A stretch of 64,000 bases of DNA from Gammaproteobacteria bacterium TMED78 (GTDB lineage Bacteria; Pseudomonadota; Gammaproteobacteria; Steroidobacterales; Rariloculaceae). The stretch covers positions 219,017-283,016 of the forward strand of contig NHEF01000010.1 in the NCBI GenBank assembly GCA_002171615.1. Reading direction: 5' to 3'. Below are positions 29,870-39,879 of this stretch, one piece after another; the first letter of the stretch is position 1; each line of letters opens with the position of its first letter. Both the position numbers and the translations under genes were made by a program. The notes beneath the pieces were generated by a model. That model worked only from the letters and a program-made list of their open reading frames with translations. It had not been told where the DNA came from and did no database searches.

Positions 29870-30124
29870 ATGAAGGCTAAAACTCATCCAGAATACCGAG
29901 AAGTACTATTTCACGATACTAGCGTGGATGAGTACTTTCTAATACGTTCAACTCTAACAACAGATCAGACTAAAGAATGGAAAGATGGAAAAACTTATCC
30001 ATATTGGCCTCTTGACGTATCTTCTGCTTCACATCCTTTTTATACTGGAAAACAAAAAATAGTGGATACTGGAGGACGAGTAGATAAATTCAAGAAACGG
30101 TATAGACAAGGCAAAGATTCTTAA
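29870..30124 (+). CDS. rpmE2: 50S ribosomal protein L31 type B (cysteine-free)
   Basis: [23 protein letters not shown]...[28 protein letters not shown]; no Cys residues. Confidence 0.95.
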   Translation: MKAKTHPEYREVLFHDTSVDEYFLIRSTLTTDQTKEWKDGKTYPYWPLDVSSASHPFYTGKQKIVDTGGRVDKFKKRYRQGKDS

Positions 30125-30151
30125 CCTTAAAAAATTTATAGATAAATCTTT

Positions 30152-31450
30152 ATGACTGATAAGAATTATATACTTGAAAATCCTGATACTGGTGAGAAGT
30201 TTTTTTTAAAAAAAGACCTAGGATCTATAGGTCCTTCTGTTTTAGATGTTACTTCTATTTATAGTAAACAAGGTATTTTCACCTTTGATCCTGGCTTCGC
30301 TGCTACAGCAAGTTGCAAAAGCGATATTACTTACATTGACGGAGAGAATGGGATATTGATGTACAGAGGATATCCAATAGAGGTATTAGCTAAATCATCA
30401 AGTTTTCTTGAAGTATGTTTTTTATTGCTTAATGGAGAGCTACCTAATCAAGATGAATTAAATAATTATGAAAAACTAATTAGTGATAATTCAAACTTAG
30501 ATAAGACAGTTTTAAATACACTTAAGGGCTTTAAAAATGATGCCCATCCTATGTCAATTTTATCTGCAATGCTAAACTCAATGGCGGCTTTCTATCATGA
30601 CTCAATTGATATAAATAAAGAAGACCAAAGAAATACCTTCAATACTAATATTATATCGCAAGTTCCTACTGCTGCTGCTGCTGCATTTAGACATATAACT
30701 AATAAAAGCTTTCTAGGTCCAGATAAATCCCTAGGGTATTGCGAAAATATTCTTAAAATGTTTTTTGGAGAGAAAGATTCTGAATTTAAATTTGATCCGA
30801 TATCTTCTGAAGCACTTAATTTATTATTAATTTTACATGCTGATCATGAACAAAACTGTAGTACCTCTACAGTTAGAATGTCAGGTAGCTCAGGAGTAAA
30901 TCCATATGCAGCAATTTCTGCTGGTGTGACAGCATTATGGGGTCCAGCACATGGTGGAGCGAACGAAGCAGTGATTAATATGCTAGATGAAATAGGATCA
31001 ATTGATGAGATAGACACTTACGTAGACAAAGCCAAAGATAAAAATGATCCATTTAGATTGATGGGATTTGGTCATAGAGTATATAAAAACTATGACCCAA
31101 GAGCAGCGATAATTAGAGAAATGTGTCACAAGGTCCTAGAACAGCTAGGAGAGAAGAATTCACCTACTTTAGATAAAGCTATTAAGCTAGAAGAAATAGC
31201 ATTAAAAGATGAGTATTTTATTGAAAAAAATCTTTATCCAAATGTTGATTTTTACTCTGGTATTATTTACCAAGCCATTGGTATTCCAAAGTCTATGTTT
31301 ACAGTAATATTTGCAATTGCTAGATGTGCTGGGTGGCTAGCTCACTGGAATGAAATGATTAAAGATCCATTAACAAGAATAGGTAGGCCGAGACAGCTAT
31401 ATACAGGCAAAAGAAAAAGAAACTACCTTCCAATTAAAGACCGGCGCTAA
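30152..31450 (+). CDS. gltA: Citrate synthase
   Basis: GFGHRVYKNYDPRA; HADHEQNCSTSTVRM; MFTVIFAIARCAGWLAHW. Confidence 0.97.
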   Translation: MTDKNYILENPDTGEKFFLKKDLGSIGPSVLDVTSIYSKQGIFTFDPGFAATASCKSDITYIDGENGILMYRGYPIEVLAKSSSFLEVCFLLLNGELPNQDELNNYEKLISDNSNLDKTVLNTLKGFKNDAHPMSILSAMLNSMAAFYHDSIDINKEDQRNTFNTNIISQVPTAAAAAFRHITNKSFLGPDKSLGYCENILKMFFGEKDSEFKFDPISSEALNLLLILHADHEQNCSTSTVRMSGSSGVNPYAAISAGVTALWGPAHGGANEAVINMLDEIGSIDEIDTYVDKAKDKNDPFRLMGFGHRVYKNYDPRAAIIREMCHKVLEQLGEKNSPTLDKAIKLEEIALKDEYFIEKNLYPNVDFYSGIIYQAIGIPKSMFTVIFAIARCAGWLAHWNEMIKDPLTRIGRPRQLYTGKRKRNYLPIKDRR

Positions 31451-32051
31451 ACTCCTTCAACAGTTTTATAAGTTTATTTCTGGTTATTCCTTTCATAGGT
31501 TTTTTATCAATAGGGCTCAAAGGAAAATTATATTCACCTTTTTCACGAAATATCATTAAATTTATTGATATATTATCTATCTCAAATAAAAATCCAGGGA
31601 TAATTAATTTACTCTTTTTATGGAATTTATAACGCTTTTGAAAATTCTTAAAGCCTATTCTTTCCTTATTAAGGATATCAATTAAATCTTCTAATGAATC
31701 AGAAAAAACATGAATTTCAATAGGAGAATTATATGTTGCACTTCCACTAAATACCGGACCTACCAACCTAGGTGAAAACTCTATAAAAAAATTCATAATT
31801 TTTAGAGCCAAATTTCTCATTTTATTCAAATTGTTTAGATAGCTATCCTCATCAAAGATCATATGCCTATCTATTATATTATTCTCTATCTCACTATTCC
31901 TAGGTAATAAGCATATATCTTTTATCTTTAGGATCTTAGCTGCCTTTCTCTTTGCTAATCCAAAATCTTTAATTCCATTCTCAATAATAAGTCTAGCAGC
32001 CTCTTTGGCCAACATATCTCTCAAATGTAAGCTAGCATTATTTTTACTCAT
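31434..32051 (-). CDS. Conserved uncharacterised protein, nucleotidyltransferase-like
   Basis: AKEAARLIIENGIKDFGLAKRKAAK...LPRNSEIEN and SPRLVGPVFSGSATYNSPIEIHVFSDS pattern, recalled from a gammaproteobacterial family; start moved to MSKNNASL. Confidence 0.65.
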   Translation of the reverse strand: MSKNNASLHLRDMLAKEAARLIIENGIKDFGLAKRKAAKILKIKDICLLPRNSEIENNIIDRHMIFDEDSYLNNLNKMRNLALKIMNFFIEFSPRLVGPVFSGSATYNSPIEIHVFSDSLEDLIDILNKERIGFKNFQKRYKFHKKSKLIIPGFLFEIDNISINLMIFREKGEYNFPLSPIDKKPMKGITRNKLIKLLKEFSAGL

Positions 32052-32059
32052 AATCGATC

Positions 32060-34543
32060 TCAAAAAATAGATTCCACCTTGTCTTGATCTTCTTGCTCAT
32101 TAATACCAACTTCTGGTCTAACAGTTGATAAATCTTGAACCTCTCTTTGTGGAATATGTCCTACTCTAAATTTTTCAAAAATGGTATTTTGATCAATAGA
32201 AGATGAAGCTAAACCGCTATCGGGGTTGATTCTTACATTCACAATGCCTAATGGCTGCTCTATCAAGTTACTATCGATACCTTTTAGAGCTTCTTGCATA
32301 AATTCTATCCACATAGGCAAAGCAGTTCTACCGCCTTCTTCATAACGACCAAGAGATCTTTCCTGATCAAAGCCAACCCAAGAAACTGCTACTATATTTT
32401 TATTAAACCCTGCAAACCAAGCGTCCCTCCGATCATTTGATGTACCGGTCTTTCCTGATAAATCCTCTCTCTGTAAAACGTTATATGCTCTCCTGCCTGT
32501 TCCTCTTCTCACTACATCATTCATCATATCTGAAATAAGGTAGGCATTTTCAGCTGAAATTATTCTTGGTGCTAGTGATGACTTAGGATACAACATAGAG
32601 GCATGATCAATAAGCTTTCCCTCCTCAAGAAAATCTGAGCTTTCATCATTACAAAGGATGCAAGACATTTTCGGAGATGCTTCAAATAAAATATTGCCAT
32701 CACTATCTTCTATTCTTTGAATAAAATAATTCTCTACCTTATACCCTCCATTGGCAAAAGAGGCATAGCCATTTATTAAGCTAAGAGGAGATATGCCCCC
32801 CGCCCCTAGTGCAAGAGTTGCATTCTCAGGTAAGGTAACCTCGTCGAAACCAAATTTTTTTAAATAGTTTACTGTATTTGATATGCCCATCTGCTGAACA
32901 ACCCTAACTGAAACTAAATTTAGAGACCTAACAAGTGCCTCCCTAAGTCTTGTGGGTCCATTAAATCTCCCATCGTAATTCTCTGGACGCCAGATTGCTT
33001 CAAGCTCTTCACTAGCTTCAACTATAGGAGCATCATTTATTAATGTTGCTGCGGTAAAGCCATTCTCTAGAGCAGCCGAGTAAACAAATGGCTTAAAAGA
33101 TGATCCAGGCTGTCGCTGAGACTGAATTGCTCTATTATAGTTACTTGAATTAAAATCATAGCCTCCTACTAAAGATACTATGGCTCCATCTTGAGGGTCT
33201 AATGCTACTATAGCCCCTTGAACTTCTGGCTTTTGAGCTAAGATAAAATTACTTCTCTCAAAATATGCTACATCACCTATACTCAAAACATCTGAAATAA
33301 CCTCTGGATCAGGGCCGACACTATCATCACTCAAATATCGTCTTGCCCAAGCTACTGATTCTATATCCATAATCTGTATATCGTGACCAGCAAAGAATAC
33401 TTTAGCTTTCTCGATATTCGATTCTTCCTCAACATTGATATCAATAACCAAGCCTACTTGAAAATCTTCGGAATTTAACTCTGAATAGCTCTGCACTATA
33501 TCTAACCATAACTCATTTTGCTTTTCTGGATCCAAAGAAACTAAACTATCTGGCTCTAAGCTAGAAATCGGGCCTTTATAGCCATGTCTCTCATCATATT
33601 CTTTTAGAGCATTCTTAAGAGCAGTTATTGCTTTTGTCTGAAGGCGGCCATCAATAGTAGTGGTAACTTTAAGTCCAGAACTTAGTGCGGTAGGGCCAAA
33701 TTTTTGGAGTAGCTCTAATCTCACCATTTCTGCTAAATATCTTGCATCAACCCCAATTTCTCTATCATACCGTATGCTATCAATTTTAGTTTCTAGAGCT
33801 TCCTGATATTCTGATAAAGAAATATAATCAAGCTCCCTCATTCTTCTTAAAACATATGCTCTCCTGAGCATTGATCTTTGGGGGCTATTATAAGGATTAT
33901 TTATAGAAGGCCCTTGAGGGATCCCTGCTAGGATTGCCACATCCGAAATATTCAAATCAACTAGATCCTTATTAAAGTAACGCTGGGCTGCAGCTGAAAC
34001 TCCAGTCGAATGTTGGCCAAAAAAAGTACCATTAAGATATAGCTCCAAAATTTCTTGCTTATTAAATTCCTTCTCTATCCTTACAGATAAAATAAGTTCC
34101 TTAAATTTTCTTACAAATGTTTTATCTCTAGTTAGCGCATATGTTCTAGCAACTTGGTTTGTGATAGTGCTACCGCCCTGATCTAAATCACCTCCAGTAG
34201 CTATGAAATTAAATGCCGCCCTCAAATAGCCTTGGTAATCAAAACCAGGATGATCAAAAAAACGATCGTCCTCAGCAGCAAGGAATGCATTAATTAGAAT
34301 TTCAGGAATATCTTCAAAATTAGTCTCAATTCTTCTAGTGGCACCAAATTCATAGATAAATTCGCCATCTCTACTATATATCCGCAATGGAGTCTCTAGC
34401 CTTTCCTCTCTAATTGATTCTGCCTCAGGAAGGGTAGGGGCTATATAATAATAAGCTCCCGAGAAGAGCGCAGTAAAAACAATGCCTATTATTAAAGAAA
34501 AAATAAAAAATGAAGTAAAAATTTTTTTATAATTTTTTATCAT
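32060..34543 (-). CDS. mrcA: Penicillin-binding protein 1A
   Basis: GT51 motif AAEDDRFFDHPGFDYQGYLRA and QGGSTITNQVAR; transpeptidase motifs SSFK (QPGSSFKPFVYSAALE) and KTGTSNDRRDAWFAG. Confidence 0.96.
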   Translation of the reverse strand: MIKNYKKIFTSFFIFSLIIGIVFTALFSGAYYYIAPTLPEAESIREERLETPLRIYSRDGEFIYEFGATRRIETNFEDIPEILINAFLAAEDDRFFDHPGFDYQGYLRAAFNFIATGGDLDQGGSTITNQVARTYALTRDKTFVRKFKELILSVRIEKEFNKQEILELYLNGTFFGQHSTGVSAAAQRYFNKDLVDLNISDVAILAGIPQGPSINNPYNSPQRSMLRRAYVLRRMRELDYISLSEYQEALETKIDSIRYDREIGVDARYLAEMVRLELLQKFGPTALSSGLKVTTTIDGRLQTKAITALKNALKEYDERHGYKGPISSLEPDSLVSLDPEKQNELWLDIVQSYSELNSEDFQVGLVIDINVEEESNIEKAKVFFAGHDIQIMDIESVAWARRYLSDDSVGPDPEVISDVLSIGDVAYFERSNFILAQKPEVQGAIVALDPQDGAIVSLVGGYDFNSSNYNRAIQSQRQPGSSFKPFVYSAALENGFTAATLINDAPIVEASEELEAIWRPENYDGRFNGPTRLREALVRSLNLVSVRVVQQMGISNTVNYLKKFGFDEVTLPENATLALGAGGISPLSLINGYASFANGGYKVENYFIQRIEDSDGNILFEASPKMSCILCNDESSDFLEEGKLIDHASMLYPKSSLAPRIISAENAYLISDMMNDVVRRGTGRRAYNVLQREDLSGKTGTSNDRRDAWFAGFNKNIVAVSWVGFDQERSLGRYEEGGRTALPMWIEFMQEALKGIDSNLIEQPLGIVNVRINPDSGLASSSIDQNTIFEKFRVGHIPQREVQDLSTVRPEVGINEQEDQDKVESIF

Positions 34544-34592
34544 AAAAAATTACTATTATTGTTTAATATTACTTTTAATATATTATCTCAAG

Positions 34593-35135
34593 ATGGAAGA
34601 AATGACGAATATTTATCTTATTGGCCCTATGGGGTCGGGTAAAACGACAATAGGGGGAATTTTAGCTAAAAAGCTAGGGCTTGTCTTTTATGATAGCGAT
34701 AAGGAGATAGAATATAAAACGGGGGTCGAAATTTCTCATATCTTTGATAAGGAGGGTGAATTAGGTTTTAGACTTAGAGAAAAAAACCTAATACTAGAAT
34801 TAGTAAAGCTTAAATCTATTATACTTTCAACAGGAGGAGGCTCTATTATTTCCAAAGAAGTAAGAAAAAGTCTAGAGCAGACAGGTATTGTTATTTTTTT
34901 AGATACTAATATTGAAAAACAATTACTAAATACGAGCTATAATAATGATAGGCCCTTATTAAAAGAAAAAAATAAGAGAGAGAAACTTGAGGAGCTGTAT
35001 AGATTAAGAAAGCCTCTATATACAAATATTGCAAACATTCATATTAGTACTAACGATAAGGAAATAAATATTGTAATAGAAGAGATTATTATGAAGCTCA
35101 AAAATTTTAGAGAAAATAAACGACCAATGGATTGA
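34593..35135 (+). CDS. aroK: Shikimate kinase
   Basis: IYLIGPMGSGKTTIG; DSDKEIE; STGGGSI; RPLL. Confidence 0.95.
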   Translation: MEEMTNIYLIGPMGSGKTTIGGILAKKLGLVFYDSDKEIEYKTGVEISHIFDKEGELGFRLREKNLILELVKLKSIILSTGGGSIISKEVRKSLEQTGIVIFLDTNIEKQLLNTSYNNDRPLLKEKNKREKLEELYRLRKPLYTNIANIHISTNDKEINIVIEEIIMKLKNFRENKRPMD

Positions 35136-35138
35136 TTC

Positions 35139-36218
35139 ATGGAAATCTTAACAGTACCTATAAAAAATAAAAGTTATGATATTTTCATAGGATCAGATTT
35201 ACTCTCTAATAAGAGAATCTTTGATGACAATATTACTAGTGATCAGATCTTGATCGTTACTAATGAAAAAATTGCTCCAATTTATCTAAGAAAAATAGAA
35301 ACTACATTAGGCAAAAAAAATATAGTGTCCGTCATCTTAAAAGATGGAGAAGATAAAAAAACAATAGATAGTTTTTCAGAAATTATTGATAAACTTATAG
35401 AAAATAAATTTAATAGAGAGTCTTATATATTAGCCTTAGGTGGTGGTGTCATTGGAGATGTTGCAGGATTTGCGGCTTCTAGTTACCAAAGAGGTATAAA
35501 TTATATACAAATTCCAACAACATTATTAGCTCAAGTAGATTCCTCAATAGGAGGTAAAACAGCAGTAAATCATAAAAAAGCAAAAAATATGATTGGTGCC
35601 TTTTATCAGCCTAAATGTGTTATTTCAGATATAAATACACTACAGACACTTCCTAAAAGGGAATTTTTATCTGGTCTAGCCGAAGTAATAAAGCATAGTC
35701 TAATTATGGACTATAAATTTTTTACTTGGCTTGAAAAGAATATTGAAAAATTAATAAAACATGATGAAGAATCTTTAGTATTTACTATCAAGAGAAATTG
35801 TGAATTGAAGTCTTCAATTGTAGCTGAAGATGAGAAAGAAAAAGGGATTAGAGCGCTATTAAATCTAGGCCATACATTTGGGCATGCAATAGAAACTATA
35901 ACAGGATACAATAAGTTACTTCATGGGGAGGCAGTTTCAATTGGCATATGTATAGCTTCTAAAATTTCTAATAAATTAGGTTTATTGGATAATAACTCCC
36001 TAGAAAGAATAATTAATATTTTCCAAAAAGCTCAACTACCTACTTATATAGATAAAATAAATCTAGAAGAGCTAATTGAATCTATGTATTTAGATAAAAA
36101 AATAGATTTATCTGGGCTTAGGCTTATACTCCTTAATGATATAGGTAAGGCCTCTATAAAAAAAGCCCCTGATAAAAAAAATTTATTATCCTTGATTAAA
36201 AATTCTATAGAAAAATAA
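35139..36218 (+). CDS. aroB: 3-dehydroquinate synthase
   Basis: ALGGGVIGDVAGFAAS; TTLLAQVDSSIGGKTAVNH; LNLGHTFGHAIE; LHGEAVSIG. Confidence 0.97.
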   Translation: MEILTVPIKNKSYDIFIGSDLLSNKRIFDDNITSDQILIVTNEKIAPIYLRKIETTLGKKNIVSVILKDGEDKKTIDSFSEIIDKLIENKFNRESYILALGGGVIGDVAGFAASSYQRGINYIQIPTTLLAQVDSSIGGKTAVNHKKAKNMIGAFYQPKCVISDINTLQTLPKREFLSGLAEVIKHSLIMDYKFFTWLEKNIEKLIKHDEESLVFTIKRNCELKSSIVAEDEKEKGIRALLNLGHTFGHAIETITGYNKLLHGEAVSIGICIASKISNKLGLLDNNSLERIINIFQKAQLPTYIDKINLEELIESMYLDKKIDLSGLRLILLNDIGKASIKKAPDKKNLLSLIKNSIEK

Positions 36219-36227
36219 ATTATTAAA

Positions 36228-37364
36228 GTGGAAGATAATCTTAAACCTTATGCTGCTTCATCAATAGGATCAAAAGGTAGAGTTTATGATGAGAATAAAC
36301 CTAGTGAAAGGTCAGAGTTTCAAAGAGATAGAGATAGAATAATACACTCTTCTGCATTTAGAAGACTTGTTTATAAAACACAAGTATTTGTAAATCATGA
36401 AGGTGATATGTATAGAACTAGACTAACTCACTCTCTAGAAGTTGCTCAAATAGGTAGAACTATTGCTAGGGCACTAGGATTAAACGAAGATTTAGTTGAG
36501 GCCATATGCTTAGCACATGATTTAGGACACACACCGTTTGGACATGCTGGTCAAGATGCGTTAAATGAATGCATGAAAAAATTCGATGGTTTTGAGCATA
36601 ATCTTCAATCTCTTAGGTTAGTAGATTATCTAGAAAAAAAATATGTGGAGTTCCCGGGTTTAAATCTTACCTTTGAAACAAGAGAAGGAATTTTAAAGCA
36701 TTGCTCGATAAAGAATGCTAAATCTTTAGGAGAGATAGGCCAAAGATTTATTAAAAATAAACGCCCAAGCTTAGAAGCGCAAATTGCCAATATAGCAGAT
36801 GAGATAGCATACAATAATCATGATATTGATGATGGACTGAGATCGAAGCTTATTGATATTAATGAATTCTGTAATCTTTCACTTGCTAATAGTGAGTCTA
36901 AAAAAATAAAGAAAATGTACCCTAACTTAAGTAGTAAACAATTTATAAATGAAATAGTCAGAAGAATGATCAATTCATTTGTGAATGATATCATTAATAA
37001 TAGTAGCATCATAATCAATGAAAAAAATCCTAAAAATATAAATGATATTAGAAATTTCACCCAATTGATAAAATATAGTAATAAATACTCAAATATCAAT
37101 TCTGAAACAAAAGAGTTCCTTCATATAAATCTTTATCAACATTCAAAAGTAAGAAAGATGACTGATAAAGCCGAAATAATAATAAAATTTCTTTTCAAAA
37201 AATATTCAGATAGCTATAAGCTAATGCCAAAAGATAGCTGCTTACTAGCAGAGAAAAAAACTTCAGAGCTAGGAAAAGTTGGGGGTTCTAGAATTGTATG
37301 TGACTATATAGCCGGAATGACTGATCGGTATGCTCTAGAACAATATGAGAAACTAAAAAATTAG
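36228..37364 (+). CDS. dgt: Deoxyguanosinetriphosphate triphosphohydrolase-like protein (HD domain)
   Basis: RDRDRIIHSSAFRRLVYKTQVF; TRLTHSLEVAQIGR; LAHDLGHTPFGHAG; GTG start. Confidence 0.93.
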   Translation: MEDNLKPYAASSIGSKGRVYDENKPSERSEFQRDRDRIIHSSAFRRLVYKTQVFVNHEGDMYRTRLTHSLEVAQIGRTIARALGLNEDLVEAICLAHDLGHTPFGHAGQDALNECMKKFDGFEHNLQSLRLVDYLEKKYVEFPGLNLTFETREGILKHCSIKNAKSLGEIGQRFIKNKRPSLEAQIANIADEIAYNNHDIDDGLRSKLIDINEFCNLSLANSESKKIKKMYPNLSSKQFINEIVRRMINSFVNDIINNSSIIINEKNPKNINDIRNFTQLIKYSNKYSNINSETKEFLHINLYQHSKVRKMTDKAEIIIKFLFKKYSDSYKLMPKDSCLLAEKKTSELGKVGGSRIVCDYIAGMTDRYALEQYEKLKN

Positions 37365-37391
37365 GTTAAAATAAATTTAGGTATAAAATTA

Positions 37392-38108
37392 ATGATTAGC
37401 AAAAAAAATGATTTTAATGATTCAGATCGTCTAATAGTTGCTCTAGATCTTCCAGATATAGACTATGCTAAAAAACTAGTAACCGAACTAGGTAGCTCTG
37501 TAAATTTTTATAAAGTTGGGCTTGAGCTAGCTATGACAGGAGAATATTTTAATCTTATAAGCTGGCTAAATAAAAAAAATAAAAAAGTTTTTGCAGATCT
37601 AAAATTTTATGATATTCCAAATACAGTCTCTTCAGCAATTAGGCAACTAAATAAGTGGGATATAGAATTTATAACAGTACATGGTGATAGATCAATTATG
37701 CAAGCCGCCGCTGATAGTAGAAAAAATAATATAAAATTGCTAGCTGTTACAGTTTTAACAAGCATTAATAAAGCAGATCTTTCTGAAAATGGCATAACTT
37801 ACGACACCAAAGAACTAGTTTTAACTAGAGCTAAATTAGCTTTACAAAGCGGTATTGATGGAATAATTTCATCTGGTCAAGAAACTAAATCAATCAGAAA
37901 AAAATTAGGTAATGATCTCATTATTGTAAATCCAGGTATTAGGCTTCTAAATAATAAATCAGAAGATGATCAAAAAAGGATTGTAACTCCTAGTGAAGCT
38001 ATAAAAAATGGTGCTGACTTCATAGTTATAGGGAGGCCCATCAGAAACGCAAAAAATCCAAAGAAAGTAGCTGATGAGATACAGTTAGATATAGCTAATT
38101 GCCTTTAA
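37392..38108 (+). CDS. pyrF: Orotidine-5'-phosphate decarboxylase
   Basis: LIVALDLPD; FADLKFYDIPNTV; GADFIVIGRPI. Confidence 0.96.
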   Translation: MISKKNDFNDSDRLIVALDLPDIDYAKKLVTELGSSVNFYKVGLELAMTGEYFNLISWLNKKNKKVFADLKFYDIPNTVSSAIRQLNKWDIEFITVHGDRSIMQAAADSRKNNIKLLAVTVLTSINKADLSENGITYDTKELVLTRAKLALQSGIDGIISSGQETKSIRKKLGNDLIIVNPGIRLLNNKSEDDQKRIVTPSEAIKNGADFIVIGRPIRNAKNPKKVADEIQLDIANCL

Positions 38109-39753
38109 GGGCTCTTTTAAGTATTTTACCTACATTGGTCTTTGGAAGGTCATCGCAAAACTTTACTGACTGAGGAATTTTATACCCTGTCAATCCTTGT
38201 CTACAAAAATCTATAATGGCTCTACTTGTAAGTTTATCGTCATTTTTTACTACAAATAACTTAACTGCTTCGCCAGAATCAGAATCAGGAACACCTATAG
38301 CAGCTACTTCATCTATTCCTGGATGAGTTATAACAAAATCTTCTATTTCACTTGGATATACATTAAATCCAGATACTATAATCATATCTGTCAACCTATC
38401 ATCTATAAATAAATAACCTTCTTCATCGATATGTCCCAAATCTCCACTATGGAACCATCCCTCTGGGGATATAGATACTGTTGTTGCTTCCTTGTTTCTC
38501 CAGTAACCTTTCATAACTTGAGGTCCTCTTATACAAATTTCTCCAACTTCATTAATAGGTAATATAATTCCTTCTTTATCAATTATCTTTAATTCAGTAG
38601 AAGGCACTGGAAGGCCTGCTGCACCATTAAAATTACTAGAGCTTATAAGTGTGGCTGATACTACAGGTGAAGTCTCAGTTAAACCATAGCCCTGAACTAT
38701 AGGCCTACCAGTAATGGCTTTCCACTTTTCTGAAGTTTCTTTTTGAACAGCCATGCCACCACCCATAGCAAGTTTTAAGTTACTAAAATCTATATTTCTG
38801 AATTGAGGGTCTCTTAGCAAAGCTGCATATAAGGTATTAACCCCTGTGATATAAGAAAAAGAATATTTCTTTAGCTCCTTAACAAATCCATTAATATCTT
38901 TAGGATTAGTAATTAGTAAATTATATGCACCGAGATACATAAAAAGGAATAAATTAAGAGATAGTGAAAAAATATGATAGAGAGGTAAAGGTGTTACAAC
39001 TATATCACCTTTTTTTTGAATTGGCTTAGTCCATGCATCTAACTGTAAAATATTTGTTATTATGTTTTTATGGGTTAACATTGCGCCCTTGGAAAGGCCG
39101 GTAGTACCTCCTGTATATTGAAGGAAAGCGATATCATTTCCTGATAAATCAAACTTCTTATAGTCAAAGCTTTCTTTAGAAGAAAAAATATCGCTGTAGT
39201 TGATATAGCCCTTAATTTTCCATAAAGGAACTATTCTCTTTATATACTTAAGAATAAAATTAACTATATACTTCTTTAAAATAGGAAAATGGTCTCCCAC
39301 TTTAGTAACAATCACTAATTCAATATCACTTTCATCTAAAGCCTCTGATACAGTAGATGCAAAATTTTCTAAGACGATTATTGCCTTCGCTCCACTATCT
39401 TTAAGCTGATGCCTTAATTCCCTTGCGGTGTATAAAGGATTGACATTTACTACAACCATTCCTGCTCTTAAGATACCCATTATAGTAATTGGGTATTGAA
39501 GAATATTCGGCATCATTACGGCTATTCTATCGCCAGGCCTCAATGATGAATGGCTCTGTAAAAAAGAAGCAAGTTGCTTACTAAATCTGTCAATATCTGA
39601 GTATTTTAGCTCTATCCCCATATTACAGAAAGCTACACTCTTACCGTATTTGGAAAAAGAATGATCGATTACATCAACTAAAGTATCAAATTTACTAGAA
39701 TCTATTTCTGGCGGTATATCTTTAGGATATGTCTTTAACCATGGCTTATTCAT
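38095..39753 (-). CDS. fadD: Long-chain fatty acid-CoA ligase
   Basis: AMP-binding motif YTGGTTGLSKGAM; GYGLTETSP; GWFHSGDLG; KILKRALK. Confidence 0.92.
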   Translation of the reverse strand: MNKPWLKTYPKDIPPEIDSSKFDTLVDVIDHSFSKYGKSVAFCNMGIELKYSDIDRFSKQLASFLQSHSSLRPGDRIAVMMPNILQYPITIMGILRAGMVVVNVNPLYTARELRHQLKDSGAKAIIVLENFASTVSEALDESDIELVIVTKVGDHFPILKKYIVNFILKYIKRIVPLWKIKGYINYSDIFSSKESFDYKKFDLSGNDIAFLQYTGGTTGLSKGAMLTHKNIITNILQLDAWTKPIQKKGDIVVTPLPLYHIFSLSLNLFLFMYLGAYNLLITNPKDINGFVKELKKYSFSYITGVNTLYAALLRDPQFRNIDFSNLKLAMGGGMAVQKETSEKWKAITGRPIVQGYGLTETSPVVSATLISSSNFNGAAGLPVPSTELKIIDKEGIILPINEVGEICIRGPQVMKGYWRNKEATTVSISPEGWFHSGDLGHIDEEGYLFIDDRLTDMIIVSGFNVYPSEIEDFVITHPGIDEVAAIGVPDSDSGEAVKLFVVKNDDKLTSRAIIDFCRQGLTGYKIPQSVKFCDDLPKTNVGKILKRALKGN

Positions 39754-39879
39754 ATCTTATTCTTCTTTAGCTAAATAAAATCTTCTTTAACTATACAAAT
39801 TTATTTGGCTTATATCTATAAGCATGTTATTAAATAAGAAAACCATCATGATGTAAGAGGTCTATACAAGTTGTTTTCA

